Positions 38,544 through 49,022 of a stretch of DNA of 64,000 bases are shown here, in pieces (the first letter of the stretch is position 1; each line of letters starts with the position of its first letter). Position numbers and translations under genes: made by a program. The notes below the pieces were generated by a model. That model was not told the DNA's origin and did no database searches. It saw nothing but the letters and a program-made list of their open reading frames with translations. Origin of the DNA: Vibrio ruber DSM 16370 (GTDB lineage Bacteria; Pseudomonadota; Gammaproteobacteria; Enterobacterales; Vibrionaceae); the NCBI RefSeq assembly GCF_900163965.1, contig NZ_FULE01000042.1, positions 18,919 to 82,918 on the forward strand, given 5' to 3'.

Positions 38544-40895
38544 CTATTTTTGGGACTCAAACTCAACCCCTAACGGAGCACGTTCCAGCGCCACATTCAG
38601 AACATCATCAATCCATTGCACAGGGATGACTTTCAGATCAGCAATCACATTTTCTGGGATTTCTTCCAGATCGCGTTCATTATCTTTCGGGATCAAGACG
38701 GTTTTTATTCCGCCCCGATGAGCAGCAAGTAATTTCTCTTTCAAGCCACCAATCGGTAACACTTCGCCCCGTAATGTAATTTCACCGGTCATTGCAACTT
38801 CCGCTTTTACCGGGTTGCCGGTCAGACAAGACACTAAAGCAGTACACATCGCCGTTCCGGCACTTGGGCCATCTTTCGGCGTCGCCCCTTCAGGAACGTG
38901 CACATGGATATCGCGTTTTTCGTGGAAATCGCTATTAATCCCCAGTTTGTCAGCACGAGAACGAACAACTGTCATTGCCGCTTGAATCGACTCTTGCATC
39001 ACATCACCCAGTGAGCCGGTCTGAGTCAGTTTCCCTTTACCGACCATCGACTGTGCTTCAATAGTCAACAGATCGCCACCGACTTCCGTCCAGGCAAGGC
39101 CTGTCACCTGACCAATCCGATTACTTTCTTCAGCTTTACCATAATCAAAACGCTGTACACCTAAGAATTCTTTCAGATTGTCCTGTGTGACCGTCACAAG
39201 CTTGATATCTTTATTGAGCAGAATGTTCTTCACGGCTTTACGACAAATCTTTGAAATTTCCCGTTCTAAATTACGTACGCCAGCCTCTCGGGTGTAGTAA
39301 CGGATAATGCCAATGATTGCCGAATCATCAATCTCAATTTCTGCCGGCTTCAGACCATTGCGTTCAACCTGTTTAGAAACCAGATGACGTTTAGCAATAT
39401 TTAGTTTCTCATCTTCGGTATATCCCGAGAGCCGAATGACTTCCATCCGGTCAAGCAGAGGCCCGGGAATATTCATTGAGTTTGAGGTTGCGACGAACAT
39501 TACGTCAGACAGATCATAATCCACTTCCAGATAATGATCGTTAAATGCGTTATTTTGTTCCGGATCAAGCACCTCAAGCAATGCAGATGACGGGTCTCCC
39601 CTCATATCTGATGACATCTTATCGATTTCATCCAACAAAAAGAGTGGATTTTTCACGCCAACCTTGGACATTTTTTGTATCAGCTTACCGGGCAGTGAGC
39701 CAATGTAGGTACGTCGGTGGCCACGAATTTCAGCTTCATCACGAACCCCACCTAATGCCATCCGGGTATATTTTCGTCCGGTTGCAGCCGCAATAGAACG
39801 CCCCAGCGATGTCTTACCAACGCCCGGAGGACCAACCAGGCAGAGAATCGGACCTTTCAATTTCTGAATCCGGTTTTGAACCGCAAGATACTCTACAATA
39901 CGCTCTTTCACTCGCTCCAGTCCGTAGTGATCTTCATTTAAAATCACTTCCGCTTTCGCCAGATCTTTTTTCACTTTTGAACGCTTCGACCAAGGAACGC
40001 TTACCATCCAATCGATATAGCTGCGCACCACAGTTGCTTCAGCAGACATCGGAGACATCATCTTCAATTTCTGAAGTTCCTGCTCGGTCTTTTCACGCGC
40101 TTCTTGAGGCATCTTAGAATCTTCAATTTTCTTCTTCAATGTCTCAAATTCATCAGGCGCATCATCCATCTCACCCAGCTCTTTCTGAATGGCTTTCATC
40201 TGTTCATTCAGATAATACTCGCGCTGGGATTTTTCCATCTGCTTCTTCACCCGGTTGCGAATACGCTTTTCAACCTGGAGCAAATCAATTTCAGATTCCA
40301 TCTGGCCCATTAGGAATTCCAGACGTTCAACAACATCAATTATTTCAAGAACTTGTTGCTTATCCGCTAACTTCAAAGGCATATGGGCAGCAATGGTGTC
40401 AGCCAAACGAGCTGCTTCATCAATACCATTTAAAGCCGTTAAAACTTCTGGTGGAATTTTTTTATTGAGCTTAATAAACCCTTCAAACTGATTAATCGCG
40501 CTGCGAACAATCACTTCTTGCTCTTTTTCATCCAGTTCAGGGGTTACTAAGTAACGAGCTTGCGCAGAGAAAAAATCACCTTCAACAAAAGATTCAACCT
40601 GTGCTCGCTGTTGGCCTTCAACAAGCACTTTAACCGTACCGTCCGGTAATTTCAGGAGTTGTAAAATCGTCGCAACTGTGCCGACATCAAACAAATCATC
40701 AATGGTCGGCTCATCCGTTTCTGCTTTCTTTTGAGCGACTAAAAGAACCTGCTTGTCATTGTCCATTGCAGCTTCAAGACATTGGATTGATTTTTCACGA
40801 CCAACAAATAAAGGAATAACCATATGTGGATAAACCACAACGTCTCGCAGTGGCAATACGGGGATCTCTATACGCTCGGAACGTTCCAAGTTCAT
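38544..40895 (-). CDS. lon: ATP-dependent protease Lon
   Basis: Lon degrades misfolded and selected regulatory proteins. The 783-residue protein has the substrate-binding N-domain (1-210) and a coiled region (about 190-300). The AAA module has Walker A GPPGVGKTS and the sensor region LLDEIDKMSSD. The protease domain has Ser678 in PKDGPSAGT and the catalytic Lys in GLKEKLLAAH. E. coli Lon is 784 residues. Position between clpX and hupB is conserved. In vibrios Lon also acts on LuxO-pathway and surface traits, so proximity to luxMN is worth noting but may be chance. Confidence 0.98.
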   Translation of the reverse strand: MNLERSERIEIPVLPLRDVVVYPHMVIPLFVGREKSIQCLEAAMDNDKQVLLVAQKKAETDEPTIDDLFDVGTVATILQLLKLPDGTVKVLVEGQQRAQVESFVEGDFFSAQARYLVTPELDEKEQEVIVRSAINQFEGFIKLNKKIPPEVLTALNGIDEAARLADTIAAHMPLKLADKQQVLEIIDVVERLEFLMGQMESEIDLLQVEKRIRNRVKKQMEKSQREYYLNEQMKAIQKELGEMDDAPDEFETLKKKIEDSKMPQEAREKTEQELQKLKMMSPMSAEATVVRSYIDWMVSVPWSKRSKVKKDLAKAEVILNEDHYGLERVKERIVEYLAVQNRIQKLKGPILCLVGPPGVGKTSLGRSIAAATGRKYTRMALGGVRDEAEIRGHRRTYIGSLPGKLIQKMSKVGVKNPLFLLDEIDKMSSDMRGDPSSALLEVLDPEQNNAFNDHYLEVDYDLSDVMFVATSNSMNIPGPLLDRMEVIRLSGYTEDEKLNIAKRHLVSKQVERNGLKPAEIEIDDSAIIGIIRYYTREAGVRNLEREISKICRKAVKNILLNKDIKLVTVTQDNLKEFLGVQRFDYGKAEESNRIGQVTGLAWTEVGGDLLTIEAQSMVGKGKLTQTGSLGDVMQESIQAAMTVVRSRADKLGINSDFHEKRDIHVHVPEGATPKDGPSAGTAMCTALVSCLTGNPVKAEVAMTGEITLRGEVLPIGGLKEKLLAAHRGGIKTVLIPKDNERDLEEIPENVIADLKVIPVQWIDDVLNVALERAPLGVEFESQK

Positions 40896-40966
40896 ATTCT
40901 TCTCTCTTCCGCTTTTGTCTATATGGCAGTATATGGGGTCTAAACAATGGGATTCAATCGTAGAAT

Positions 40967-40994
40967 AAAAAAAAGGAGGTAATCATACCTCCTT
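40967..40994 (-). terminator. clpX terminator
   Basis: The stem AAGGAGGT-aatcat-ACCTCCTT is followed on the reverse strand by eight T. It separates clpX from lon, so lon needs its own promoter. Confidence 0.88.
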
Positions 40995-41011
40995 CGTGAG
41001 ACTTTGCTGAA

Positions 41012-42286
41012 TTATTCGGCACCAGCGGCCTGATTCTCATTGTTAGAATAGATCAGTAATGGCGCAGATTCACCATTAATCACTGATTCATCAATGACAA
41101 CTTTACTGACATCGTTGACCGACGGTAATTCATACATCGTTTCTAACAACACACTTTCCAGAATCGAACGTAATCCGCGAGCACCGGTTTTACGAGTCAT
41201 TGCTTTTTTGGCAATCGCACGTAACGCATCTTCTCTGAACTCTAAATCAACATCCTCAAGTTCGAAAAGCGCACCGTACTGCTTGGTCAACGCATTCTTC
41301 GGTTCACAAAGAATCTGGATCAATGCTGCTTCATCCAGTTCTGTCAACGTTGCCGTCACTGGCAGACGACCAATGAATTCAGGGATTAACCCATATTTCA
41401 CTAAGTCTTCCGGTTCAACCTGCGTAAACAGCTCACCGACAGTCTTGATTTCATCTTTGGAGCGAACTTCAGCACCGAAGCCAATTCCCGTTCCTGTCGC
41501 AACACGCTGCTCGATGACTTTATCCAGTCCGGCAAACGCACCACCACAGATAAACAAGATTTTTGACGTATCAACTTGCAAAAATTCTTGTTGCGGGTGC
41601 TTTCTGCCACCTTGAGGCGGAACAGAAGCAACCGTCCCTTCGATGAGTTTCAACAGAGCTTGTTGCACCCCTTCACCGGATACATCCCGAGTGATCGATG
41701 GGTTTTCAGATTTGCGTGAGATCTTATCGATTTCATCAATGTAAACAATCCCGCGCTCTGCCTTGGCTACATCGTAATCACATTTTTGCAGTAGCTTCTG
41801 GATAATGTTTTCAACGTCTTCCCCGACGTAACCTGCCTCGGTCAGTGTTGTTGCATCTGCCATTGTAAACGGCACATCCAAAAAGCGAGCCAGTGTTTCA
41901 GCCAATAAAGTTTTACCACTACCCGTCGGCCCGATCAGCAGGATATTACTCTTACCTAATTCAACACCTTCACTCGTCTTATCACCATTACGCAAACGCT
42001 TGTAGTGATTATAAACAGCGACCGCAAGCACTTTTTTCGCGTGCTCTTGACCAATCACATAGTCATTAAGATGATTCCGAATCTCATGCGGCGTCGGTAA
42101 TGCCGTTGACTCTTTCTTCGGAAGTGCATCCTTAATTTCTTCTCGTATAATGTCGTTACATAGATCGACACATTCATCACAAATGTAAACAGAAGGACCT
42201 GCGATCAGTTTGCGAACTTCGTGTTGGCTTTTGCCACAGAAAGAGCAGTACAACAGTTTACCACTCTCTTTGCTTTTATCTGTCAT
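41012..42286 (-). CDS. clpX: ClpX ATPase of the ClpXP protease
   Basis: ClpX unfolds tagged proteins and feeds them to ClpP. The 424-residue protein has the N-terminal C4 zinc domain (CSFCGKS and CDECVDLC). The AAA+ core has Walker A GPTGSGKT and Walker B IDEIDKI. It also has the [18 protein letters not shown] pore-loop and sensor region and the C-terminal small domain with [12 protein letters not shown]. coli ClpX also has 424 residues. clpP is 86 bases upstream and probably co-transcribed. Confidence 0.98.
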   Translation of the reverse strand: MTDKSKESGKLLYCSFCGKSQHEVRKLIAGPSVYICDECVDLCNDIIREEIKDALPKKESTALPTPHEIRNHLNDYVIGQEHAKKVLAVAVYNHYKRLRNGDKTSEGVELGKSNILLIGPTGSGKTLLAETLARFLDVPFTMADATTLTEAGYVGEDVENIIQKLLQKCDYDVAKAERGIVYIDEIDKISRKSENPSITRDVSGEGVQQALLKLIEGTVASVPPQGGRKHPQQEFLQVDTSKILFICGGAFAGLDKVIEQRVATGTGIGFGAEVRSKDEIKTVGELFTQVEPEDLVKYGLIPEFIGRLPVTATLTELDEAALIQILCEPKNALTKQYGALFELEDVDLEFREDALRAIAKKAMTRKTGARGLRSILESVLLETMYELPSVNDVSKVVIDESVINGESAPLLIYSNNENQAAGAE

Positions 42287-42372
42287 TCGCTAACCTCTTA
42301 GCCTTTATCCATATGCTGAGTTTATATCAATTTGTATCAAATTGCGCTATTCAAATGATGAGCACTCGCAGC

Positions 42373-42999
42373 CTATTTGCCTCGATGCGTCAATACTGCA
42401 TCTACCAGACCATAATCGACAGCCTGCTGCGCAGACATAAAATTATCCCGATCTGTATCACGTTCAATTACATCCAGTGGCTGCCCGGTATGTTTGGCAA
42501 GAAGGTCATTCAATTTTTGTTTAATCTTCAAAATTTCCTGCGTATGAATCTGAATATCAGATGCCTGACCACCAAAACCACCCAACGGTTGATGAATCAT
42601 CGCACGTGCATTTGGCAGCATGAAACGTTTTCCCGCCGTGCCACCCGCAAGTAAAAAAGCGCCCATAGAACATGCCTGACCCATACATACTGTACTCACA
42701 TCAGGTTTGATAAACTCCATGGTATCATAAATCGACAATCCGGCATCAACACTTCCTCCCGGAGAATTGATATACAAGAAGATATCTTTATCCGGGTTTT
42801 CTGATTCCAGGAACAGGAGCTGAGCCACGATAAGATTTGCCATCTGATCTTCAACCTGACCAGTTAAAAAGATAATACGCTCTTTCAGCAGACGGGAATA
42901 GATATCGTAAGAGCGCTCTCCCCGGGAGGTTTGCTCTACCACCATTGGTACTAAGGCGTTCAGGATTGACGACATTTCATTTTTTTCTTGGTAGCTCAT
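42373..42999 (-). CDS. clpP: ClpP proteolytic subunit
   Basis: ClpP forms the two-ring serine protease barrel that works with ClpX and ClpA. The 208-residue protein has the catalytic Ser in [10 protein letters not shown], His in MIHQPLG and Asp in DTDRDNFMS, all three of the triad. The N-terminal propeptide-like segment precedes the axial loop region around [15 protein letters not shown]. It is the normal housekeeping copy, in contrast to the paralogue at 48257-48865. The order tig-clpP-clpX-lon is intact. Confidence 0.98.
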   Translation of the reverse strand: MSYQEKNEMSSILNALVPMVVEQTSRGERSYDIYSRLLKERIIFLTGQVEDQMANLIVAQLLFLESENPDKDIFLYINSPGGSVDAGLSIYDTMEFIKPDVSTVCMGQACSMGAFLLAGGTAGKRFMLPNARAMIHQPLGGFGGQASDIQIHTQEILKIKQKLNDLLAKHTGQPLDVIERDTDRDNFMSAQQAVDYGLVDAVLTHRGK

Positions 43000-43105
43000 A
43001 TTCTTATATCCCTAAAATAAATGGCCCGGATGACGGGTATCATACGGACCATTGTTATCAGAATCGTTAACCTTTAGTCAACCTTCTATGATATATATTG
43101 CCTAA

Positions 43106-44410
43106 TTAAGCAGCGTTCTGAGAATTCATCAGCTCGTTGAAGCTTACGTCTTTCTCAGAAACTTTTGCTTTAGCAAGGATAGCATCAATCGCTTGCTCTT
43201 CAAGCGCAACGTTACGCATGTTATTCATGAGCTCTTCATTCTGCTCATAATAAGTCACAACTTCTTGTGGGTCTTCATAAGCAGTTGCCATATCTTCGAT
43301 CAGCGCTTTCACTTTTTCGTCATCCGCTTTGAGGTCATCTGCTTTGATAACTTCACCCAGCAACAGACCAACCACAACGCGACGTTTTGCCTGTTCTTCA
43401 AACAGTTCGCGAGGCAGTTGTGCCGCAGCTTCAGGATTACCGCCAAAACGCTGTGCCGCTTGCTGACGCAGTACTTCGATTTCCTGATCAATCAGTGCAG
43501 ACGGAACGTCAATGTCATTCTCTTTGACCAGACCATCAATCGCTTGCTGCTTGATACGCTGTTTCACAGCTTGCTTGAGTTCGCGTTCCATATTCTTACG
43601 CACTTCAGCCTGAAGCGCTTCAAGACCACCTTCGCTCACGCCGAATTTAGCCACGAACTCATCGTTCAATTCCGGTAATTCGCGTTCTTCAACTTTGCTG
43701 ATCTTAATAGCAAATTTTGCCGCTTTACCTTTCAGGTTTTCAGCATGATAGTCTTCAGGGAAAGTTACGTCGATTTCAAACTCCATTCCTGCAGTTTTGC
43801 CAACGATACCATCTTCAAATCCAGGGATCATACGGCCAGCGCCCATTTCCAGAGCGAAGTCTTCAGCTTTACCGCCTTCGAAAGCTTCCCCATCAATTGT
43901 ACCGACGAAATCAAGTGTGACACGCTTGCCTTCTTCAGCAGCTGCATCAACTTCTTTCCATGTTGCCTGCTGCTTACGCAGTGTTTCAAGCATCTCTGCC
44001 ACATCTTCATCTTTTACCGCAACGTTCGGCTTTTCGACTTCGATATTTTCCAAGCCTTGCAGTTCAACTTCAGGATAGACTTCAAACGTCGCGTTAAAAA
44101 CTAAATCTTTATTCTCTTCGTTTTCAACAGGAGTAAATGTTGGCGCGCCAGCAGGGTTCACTTTTTCTTGGATAATCGCTTCGATAAAATGACGCTGCAT
44201 CACTTCACCAAGGATATCCTGACGTACTGCTTTGCCATACATCTTAGCAACCATTTTCATCGGCACTTTGCCTTTACGGAAACCATCGAAACGACGGTTT
44301 TTTGCGATGTTACGCAGTTCTGCTGTCACAGCATCTTCGATGTTGGCAGCAGGAACAGTAATATTCAGACGGCGTTGTAGGCCTTCTAGCGTTTCAACAG
44401 TAACTTGCAT
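43106..44410 (-). CDS. tig: Trigger factor
   Basis: Trigger factor is a ribosome-bound chaperone for nascent chains. The 434-residue protein has the ribosome-binding signature GFRKGKVP (about residues 43-50) in the N-terminal domain. The FKBP-like prolyl isomerase domain (about 150-245, [17 protein letters not shown]) and a helical C-terminal chaperone domain follow. E. coli Tig has 432 residues. It begins the tig-clpP-clpX-lon run. Confidence 0.97.
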   Translation of the reverse strand: MQVTVETLEGLQRRLNITVPAANIEDAVTAELRNIAKNRRFDGFRKGKVPMKMVAKMYGKAVRQDILGEVMQRHFIEAIIQEKVNPAGAPTFTPVENEENKDLVFNATFEVYPEVELQGLENIEVEKPNVAVKDEDVAEMLETLRKQQATWKEVDAAAEEGKRVTLDFVGTIDGEAFEGGKAEDFALEMGAGRMIPGFEDGIVGKTAGMEFEIDVTFPEDYHAENLKGKAAKFAIKISKVEERELPELNDEFVAKFGVSEGGLEALQAEVRKNMERELKQAVKQRIKQQAIDGLVKENDIDVPSALIDQEIEVLRQQAAQRFGGNPEAAAQLPRELFEEQAKRRVVVGLLLGEVIKADDLKADDEKVKALIEDMATAYEDPQEVVTYYEQNEELMNNMRNVALEEQAIDAILAKAKVSEKDVSFNELMNSQNAA

Positions 44411-44911
44411 TCTATATAAACCTCAAAACTGGCTCAGTTCTTCTGAGCATCATGAGCCTAGATCGCATTCGCTAATCTTGGCTGCATCCATGTTCCGTAC
44501 TCTTTCAGAGTACATCTATAACGAAATAAAATAGTGAGCAGTGATGTGAAGTAATCTTCGCTCCACGACGAGTGATACTCCAGATATGCTCCTATCAGAC
44601 TCAGGACATACTTTTCAGACGCGACATTCTAACGACCAGAGCTACACCTGTCGAGTCTATCTCAGCAGACGAACACCTGATGCCTAGAATTTATTCTCCT
44701 GCCTGACAAAAAATTCATCGGTATTGTTCCGTAGATTGACAGGATGGGGGTAAAATTATGCTTTTCAAGGCAAAAGCCGCTTTTTTTCAGTGAAATATTG
44801 AAAAAGAGATCCTGATCTTACTTTTTCGCTCTCCCCGAAACCGTTTATCACCGTTCTGATAACAAACCAGTAAAATAAAGCACTGGCTCTTCTTACCGAT
44901 TAAGTACAACG
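44411..44911. other. Divergent intergenic region between tig and dctB
   Basis: In these 501 bases no gene, tRNA or convincing small RNA is visible. It must contain the tig promoter and the dctB promoter. Short A-tract and T-tract elements occur near 44770-44790, without a good hairpin. Confidence 0.4.
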
Positions 44912-46714
44912 ATGTTATCTAAGTTCCGTTTCAATCTTATTTTTGTTGTCATTTTCATAGTGACGACAGCATACGGCGCACATCTTGTATGGCAGTATAG
45001 CTATCAGAGCTTGCTCAGCGAACATCAGGCACAGCTAGAACGTTTTGCCAGTCATGTGGTCACCAAACTAGATAAGTTCGCGCATATTCCGCGGTTACTC
45101 TCCAAAGATAAAAAACTGGTGGACGCACTCACCATGGCTGACAACTCCGCTCAAATCGATATCACCAATCACTACCTTGAGCAGGTCAACAGTGCCATCA
45201 AAGCCTCTGATACCTATCTTCTGGATATTCATGGCAATACGATTGCAGCGAGTAACTGGAACCTACAACGTTCCTTTATTGGCAGAAACTTTAATTGGCG
45301 GCCGTATTTTCAGGTTGCCGTTCAAGGCAATGAAAGCCAATACTACGCACTGGGCTCAACTTCCGGTGAACGTGGTTACTACTATGCATATCCGGTGACT
45401 TATGCGGCAACAATTCTCGGTGTCGTAGTCGTCAAAATGGATCTCTCGTCGATTGAAGAGAACTGGAAAAGTAAAAACAGCTATTTTGTCGCGACCGATC
45501 CGTACAATATTATTTTTATGTCAAGTCAGCCGAACTGGCTATTCAAAAGCGTCACATTTATTGATCCTGAGATCCGCGCCAAAATTTTTCATTCCCGCCA
45601 GTACCTTGACCAAACCATACAATCACTGGGATTACTCGGAAAGATGAATCAAGCGACTACCGAGTGGATCGATCCGAAACAAGGTTGGATCAAAGGAGAC
45701 TTCATTGTCAGCAGTCGCCCTTTGCACAATATCCCGTTGAATATTCGTGTTCTGTCGCCGAAGATTCAAGTGTTTTGGAGTAGCTTTGGTTTTGTCGTCA
45801 TCTCGTGCATGGTATTTGCCATTATTTATCTGATTATGCTGCTCGTTCACCATCGTAAAAATAAACAGCGTCAGATCGAACAACTTCAGTCTGAAGCAAA
45901 GCAAAAACTTGAGTTTTTAGTGATGGAAAGAACCGCGAAACTCCATCTTGAGATCGAAGAACGCAGTAAGACGGAACAACAGCTGAGACAAACGCAGGAT
46001 GAATTGATTCAAACGGCAAAACTCGCTGTACTGGGACAAATGTCCGCCAGTATCAGCCATGAACTCAACAACCCGCTCGCGGCAATCCGCAGCTTCGCTG
46101 ATAATGGCCGACGTTTTCTTGCCAGCGGTAAAATTGACCGGGCAGACGAAAACCTGACTCGCATCTCCGGGCTGACGGAAAGAATGGCGAAAATAAGCAC
46201 TCAGCTACGCTCTTTTGCCCGCAAATCAGATCATGATGAACGTGCCGTCGTCCAGCTTTATCCGATTATTTTGTCGACCAAAGAGTTGATTCAGTCACAA
46301 CTCAAATCACAGCAGATTCATTTCGAGATACGGGCACCGGAACAGTCTATCTGGTTACATATCAATCCGATTCATTTGGAACAAGTGCTGATTAATCTTT
46401 TGACCAATGCGATACAGGCACTCGAAGGCCTCTCAGATAAACAGATCATCCTCAGCTTTACTGAAGACAATCTCCGACTCACAATTCATATTGATGATAA
46501 TGGTGAAGGGTTAGACGATAAAACCTTACCTCAGTTATTTGATCCCTTTTATACCACCAAGAAAAATGGGCTTGGGCTGGGCCTATCGATCTCTCAGCAA
46601 ATTATTCAGAGTATGGGCGGACAACTGAATGCCTCATCAGCACCGCTTGGCGGTGCCCGGTTCACGATTCAGTTACCGGCGACGACGCCCCCCTCACCTG
46701 AAAATGCCTCATAA
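44912..46714 (+). CDS. dctB: C4-dicarboxylate sensor kinase DctB
   Basis: DctB senses periplasmic C4-dicarboxylates and phosphorylates DctD. The 600-residue protein has an N-terminal membrane helix (about 7-25). A periplasmic double-Cache sensor domain follows (about 30-290, with RSFIGRNFNWRPYF and SGERGYYYAYPV). A second membrane helix at about 295-317 leads into a coiled signalling helix. The kinase core has His in SASISHELNNPLAAIRSF, the N-box LINLLTNAIQALEG and GLGLGLSISQQI. dctD starts nine bases after its stop, so they form an operon. Confidence 0.93.
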   Translation: MLSKFRFNLIFVVIFIVTTAYGAHLVWQYSYQSLLSEHQAQLERFASHVVTKLDKFAHIPRLLSKDKKLVDALTMADNSAQIDITNHYLEQVNSAIKASDTYLLDIHGNTIAASNWNLQRSFIGRNFNWRPYFQVAVQGNESQYYALGSTSGERGYYYAYPVTYAATILGVVVVKMDLSSIEENWKSKNSYFVATDPYNIIFMSSQPNWLFKSVTFIDPEIRAKIFHSRQYLDQTIQSLGLLGKMNQATTEWIDPKQGWIKGDFIVSSRPLHNIPLNIRVLSPKIQVFWSSFGFVVISCMVFAIIYLIMLLVHHRKNKQRQIEQLQSEAKQKLEFLVMERTAKLHLEIEERSKTEQQLRQTQDELIQTAKLAVLGQMSASISHELNNPLAAIRSFADNGRRFLASGKIDRADENLTRISGLTERMAKISTQLRSFARKSDHDERAVVQLYPIILSTKELIQSQLKSQQIHFEIRAPEQSIWLHINPIHLEQVLINLLTNAIQALEGLSDKQIILSFTEDNLRLTIHIDDNGEGLDDKTLPQLFDPFYTTKKNGLGLGLSISQQIIQSMGGQLNASSAPLGGARFTIQLPATTPPSPENAS

Positions 46715-46723
46715 GGACGTGTT

Positions 46724-48067
46724 ATGTGCGATGTATTTTTTATTGATGATGAAGCGGATATCCGTATTGCGATCGAACAGAGCTTTGAACTGGCAGATAT
46801 CCAAGCCAGATTTTTTGACAGTGCCGAAGAAGCGCTGCTGGCAATCAAACAAGACGGACTACCGCTGGTGATTGTCACAGATATTCAATTGCCCGGACTC
46901 AGCGGCCAAAATTTATTGCATTCTGCCCACCATCAAGATCCAGATTTACCGGTCATCCTGATTACCGGGCACGGTGACATTTCGATGGCAGTTCAGGCGA
47001 TGCATGACGGTGCCTATGACTTTATCGAGAAGCCCTTTGCGCCCGAGCGGCTGATGGAAACGGTTCACCGGGCAATCGAGAAGCGTCGGCTGACGCTGGA
47101 AAACCAAAAGCTGAAGAGAAGTTTGAAGGCCAGCCAGACGCTCGGGCCACGAATTATTGGGGAAACCGCCAGTATTCAATCCTTGAAAGACACCATTAGC
47201 CAGATTGCCGATACCAATGCTGATATTCTGCTTTTTGGTGAGACCGGCACCGGCAAGGAGTTGATTGCCCGTTCTCTGCATGAATTGAGTTCACGCAGAG
47301 AGCGTAATTTCGTGGCCGTCAATTGTGGTGCTGTCCCGGAAAACTTGATCGAAAGTGAATTATACGGACACGAGAAAGGCGCATTTACCGGTGCCGAGAG
47401 TCAGCGTATCGGTAAATTCGAACATGCACAGGGCGGAACGCTGTTTCTTGATGAAATCGAATCAATGCCGATGTCAGCACAAATTCGCCTCCTGCGGGTG
47501 TTACAAGAACGGTTGATTGAGCGCGTCGGTTCCAATGAGCTAATTCCGTTGGACATTCGGGTCATTGCTGCTACCAAAGTCGATCTCAAACAAGCAGCAC
47601 AACAGGGAACATTTCGGGAAGATTTGTATTATCGGCTCAATATTGTCACGCTGGATATTCCCCCGCTACGGGAACGTAAAGAAGATATTCCCGCCTTATT
47701 CCATCACTTTTTGCTGGTTGCCGCAGCCCGCTATGGCAAAGCTGCCAATTCGATCTCAAAGCAAGACATGCAATCATTAATGAGTCATAACTGGCCGGGT
47801 AATGTCCGCGAGTTAAGAAATGCCGCAGAACGGTATGTTTTGCTCGGTAAACTGATTCAGCTGGGTCAGGAAACGCATCTGATGAACGGGCCGGTAATCA
47901 GTTTAGCCGATCAGGTTGCCGAGTTTGAGAAGTCAGTGATCGAACAGGCATTAATCGAATCCGGGGGAAGTATTAAAGACACCATGGAAAGTCTGAATCT
48001 GCCACGGAAAACACTTTACGATAAAATGCAAAAATATCAGCTGGATAAAGAAAACTATAAAAACTAA
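46724..48067 (+). CDS. dctD: Sigma-54-dependent response regulator DctD
   Basis: DctD activates dicarboxylate transport genes with sigma-54 RNA polymerase. The 447-residue protein has a receiver domain (phosphorylated Asp in IVTDIQLPG, about residue 52). The AAA+ sigma-54 activator domain has GETGTGKE, the sigma-54 contact loop GAFTGA, and [11 protein letters not shown]-terminal Fis-type helix-turn-helix contains [21 protein letters not shown] strong candidate sigma-54 promoter upstream of dctP at 53315-53331 is the likely target. Confidence 0.94.
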   Translation: MCDVFFIDDEADIRIAIEQSFELADIQARFFDSAEEALLAIKQDGLPLVIVTDIQLPGLSGQNLLHSAHHQDPDLPVILITGHGDISMAVQAMHDGAYDFIEKPFAPERLMETVHRAIEKRRLTLENQKLKRSLKASQTLGPRIIGETASIQSLKDTISQIADTNADILLFGETGTGKELIARSLHELSSRRERNFVAVNCGAVPENLIESELYGHEKGAFTGAESQRIGKFEHAQGGTLFLDEIESMPMSAQIRLLRVLQERLIERVGSNELIPLDIRVIAATKVDLKQAAQQGTFREDLYYRLNIVTLDIPPLRERKEDIPALFHHFLLVAAARYGKAANSISKQDMQSLMSHNWPGNVRELRNAAERYVLLGKLIQLGQETHLMNGPVISLADQVAEFEKSVIEQALIESGGSIKDTMESLNLPRKTLYDKMQKYQLDKENYKN

Positions 48068-48117
48068 GTACGACTCAGAGTACGCTTCAGTCAGCCCTGT
48101 CGTTACATGCCGGAAGA

Positions 48118-48165
48118 TTGCTCTGTCCATAAATTGTTCTGTCTACAAATTGCTCTGCCCATAAA
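48118..48165 (+). repeat. Three tandem 16-bp repeats downstream of dctD
   Basis: Units TTGCTCTGTCCATAAA, TTGTTCTGTCTACAAA and TTGCTCTGCCCATAAA lie head to tail at 48118, 48134 and 48150, directly before the dctD terminator hairpin. This is a minisatellite-like array with no coding role. Confidence 0.8.
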
Positions 48166-48166
48166 A

Positions 48167-48200
48167 AATATGGAATGAAAGGTAACTTTCATTCCATATT
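48167..48200. terminator. Terminator between dctD and the clpP paralogue
   Basis: A perfect 15-bp stem AATATGGAATGAAAG-gtaa-CTTTCATTCCATATT is followed by TTAAC and preceded by an A-run. It is probably bidirectional for the two convergent genes. Confidence 0.8.
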
Positions 48201-48256
48201 TTAACTGGCTTACAAAAAACGTTATCAGTCAATACTGAGCAAACGTTCCGATTCAA

Positions 48257-48865
48257 TTAGTCTTGCAGTTCTCTGATATTACTCACGATCCGACTAACCA
48301 ATCCGTACTTAACCGCCTCTTCCGGACTCATCCAGAAATTATAATCTGTATCTTTCTCGACCTGTTCATAAGGCTGACCGGTTGCTTCACTGATCATCTT
48401 ATTCACCCGGGCGCGCATCCGTAAAATCTCATCTGCTTCAATCTTAATATCTGAGACTTTACCACGTACCTGACCCAATGGTTGGTGAATCATAAAGCGT
48501 GTATTCGGCAAACAGACACGGTTTTCTTTTTTCGCGGCAATGTAGATCGTCACCCCGGCGCTGGCAACCCATCCGGTTCCAATCACGATAACTTCCGGTT
48601 TGATAAATTTAATCATGTCATGGATAGTATCGCCGGCTTCTACGTGTCCACCCTGGCTATTGAGATACAGATAAATCGGCTCGTCGCTGATTTCCTGCAA
48701 TACCAATAACTGCGTTGAAACTTTTTGGGCCAGCTTCTGGTCAACCTCACCAGAAATGAAAATAGAACGAGACGCTATGAGTTTTTCCTCTACCACTGAA
48801 CCAGAGCTCCGTTCATCATTGGCCTTATCTTTTTCATCATTTTTTAATACGAAATTCATAGACAT
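48257..48865 (-). CDS. ClpP-like serine protease paralogue with altered triad
   Basis: The 202-residue protein belongs to the ClpP/crotonase-fold protease family but differs from the housekeeping ClpP. The nucleophile Ser is kept in WVASAGVTIY, though its context lacks GQAxSMG. The His is kept in FMIHQPLG. The triad Asp of DTDRDNFMS aligns with Asn in DTDYNFWMS, so the charge relay is altered. The N-terminus has a polar extension (KNDEKDKANDERSSG). It lies between dctBD and dctPQM, away from any Clp ATPase. It could be a ClpP-ring partner, an independent peptidase or an inactive subunit; the sequence does not decide. Confidence 0.8.
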   Translation of the reverse strand: MSMNFVLKNDEKDKANDERSSGSVVEEKLIASRSIFISGEVDQKLAQKVSTQLLVLQEISDEPIYLYLNSQGGHVEAGDTIHDMIKFIKPEVIVIGTGWVASAGVTIYIAAKKENRVCLPNTRFMIHQPLGQVRGKVSDIKIEADEILRMRARVNKMISEATGQPYEQVEKDTDYNFWMSPEEAVKYGLVSRIVSNIRELQD

Positions 48866-49022
48866 TCTTCTCTAATTAACCTTATGATTCATTGTAACGA
48901 ATTACAATTAACTAGCAAGGCATATCTCCCGCCGCTTAAGAAACAAATATCATAATTCATGACTAGTCATTCATTCCTCGCGGTACAGGTCCAATATTTT
49001 TCCATTATGCCAGTTAATCCCC

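Noticed and set aside
44411..44911. tRNA or small RNA gene upstream of tig
   Set aside because: No cloverleaf, and no hairpin with a T-run strong enough to support a small RNA.
48118..48165. Short CRISPR-like array after dctD
   Set aside because: The three 16-bp units are contiguous, without spacers, so this is a simple tandem repeat.
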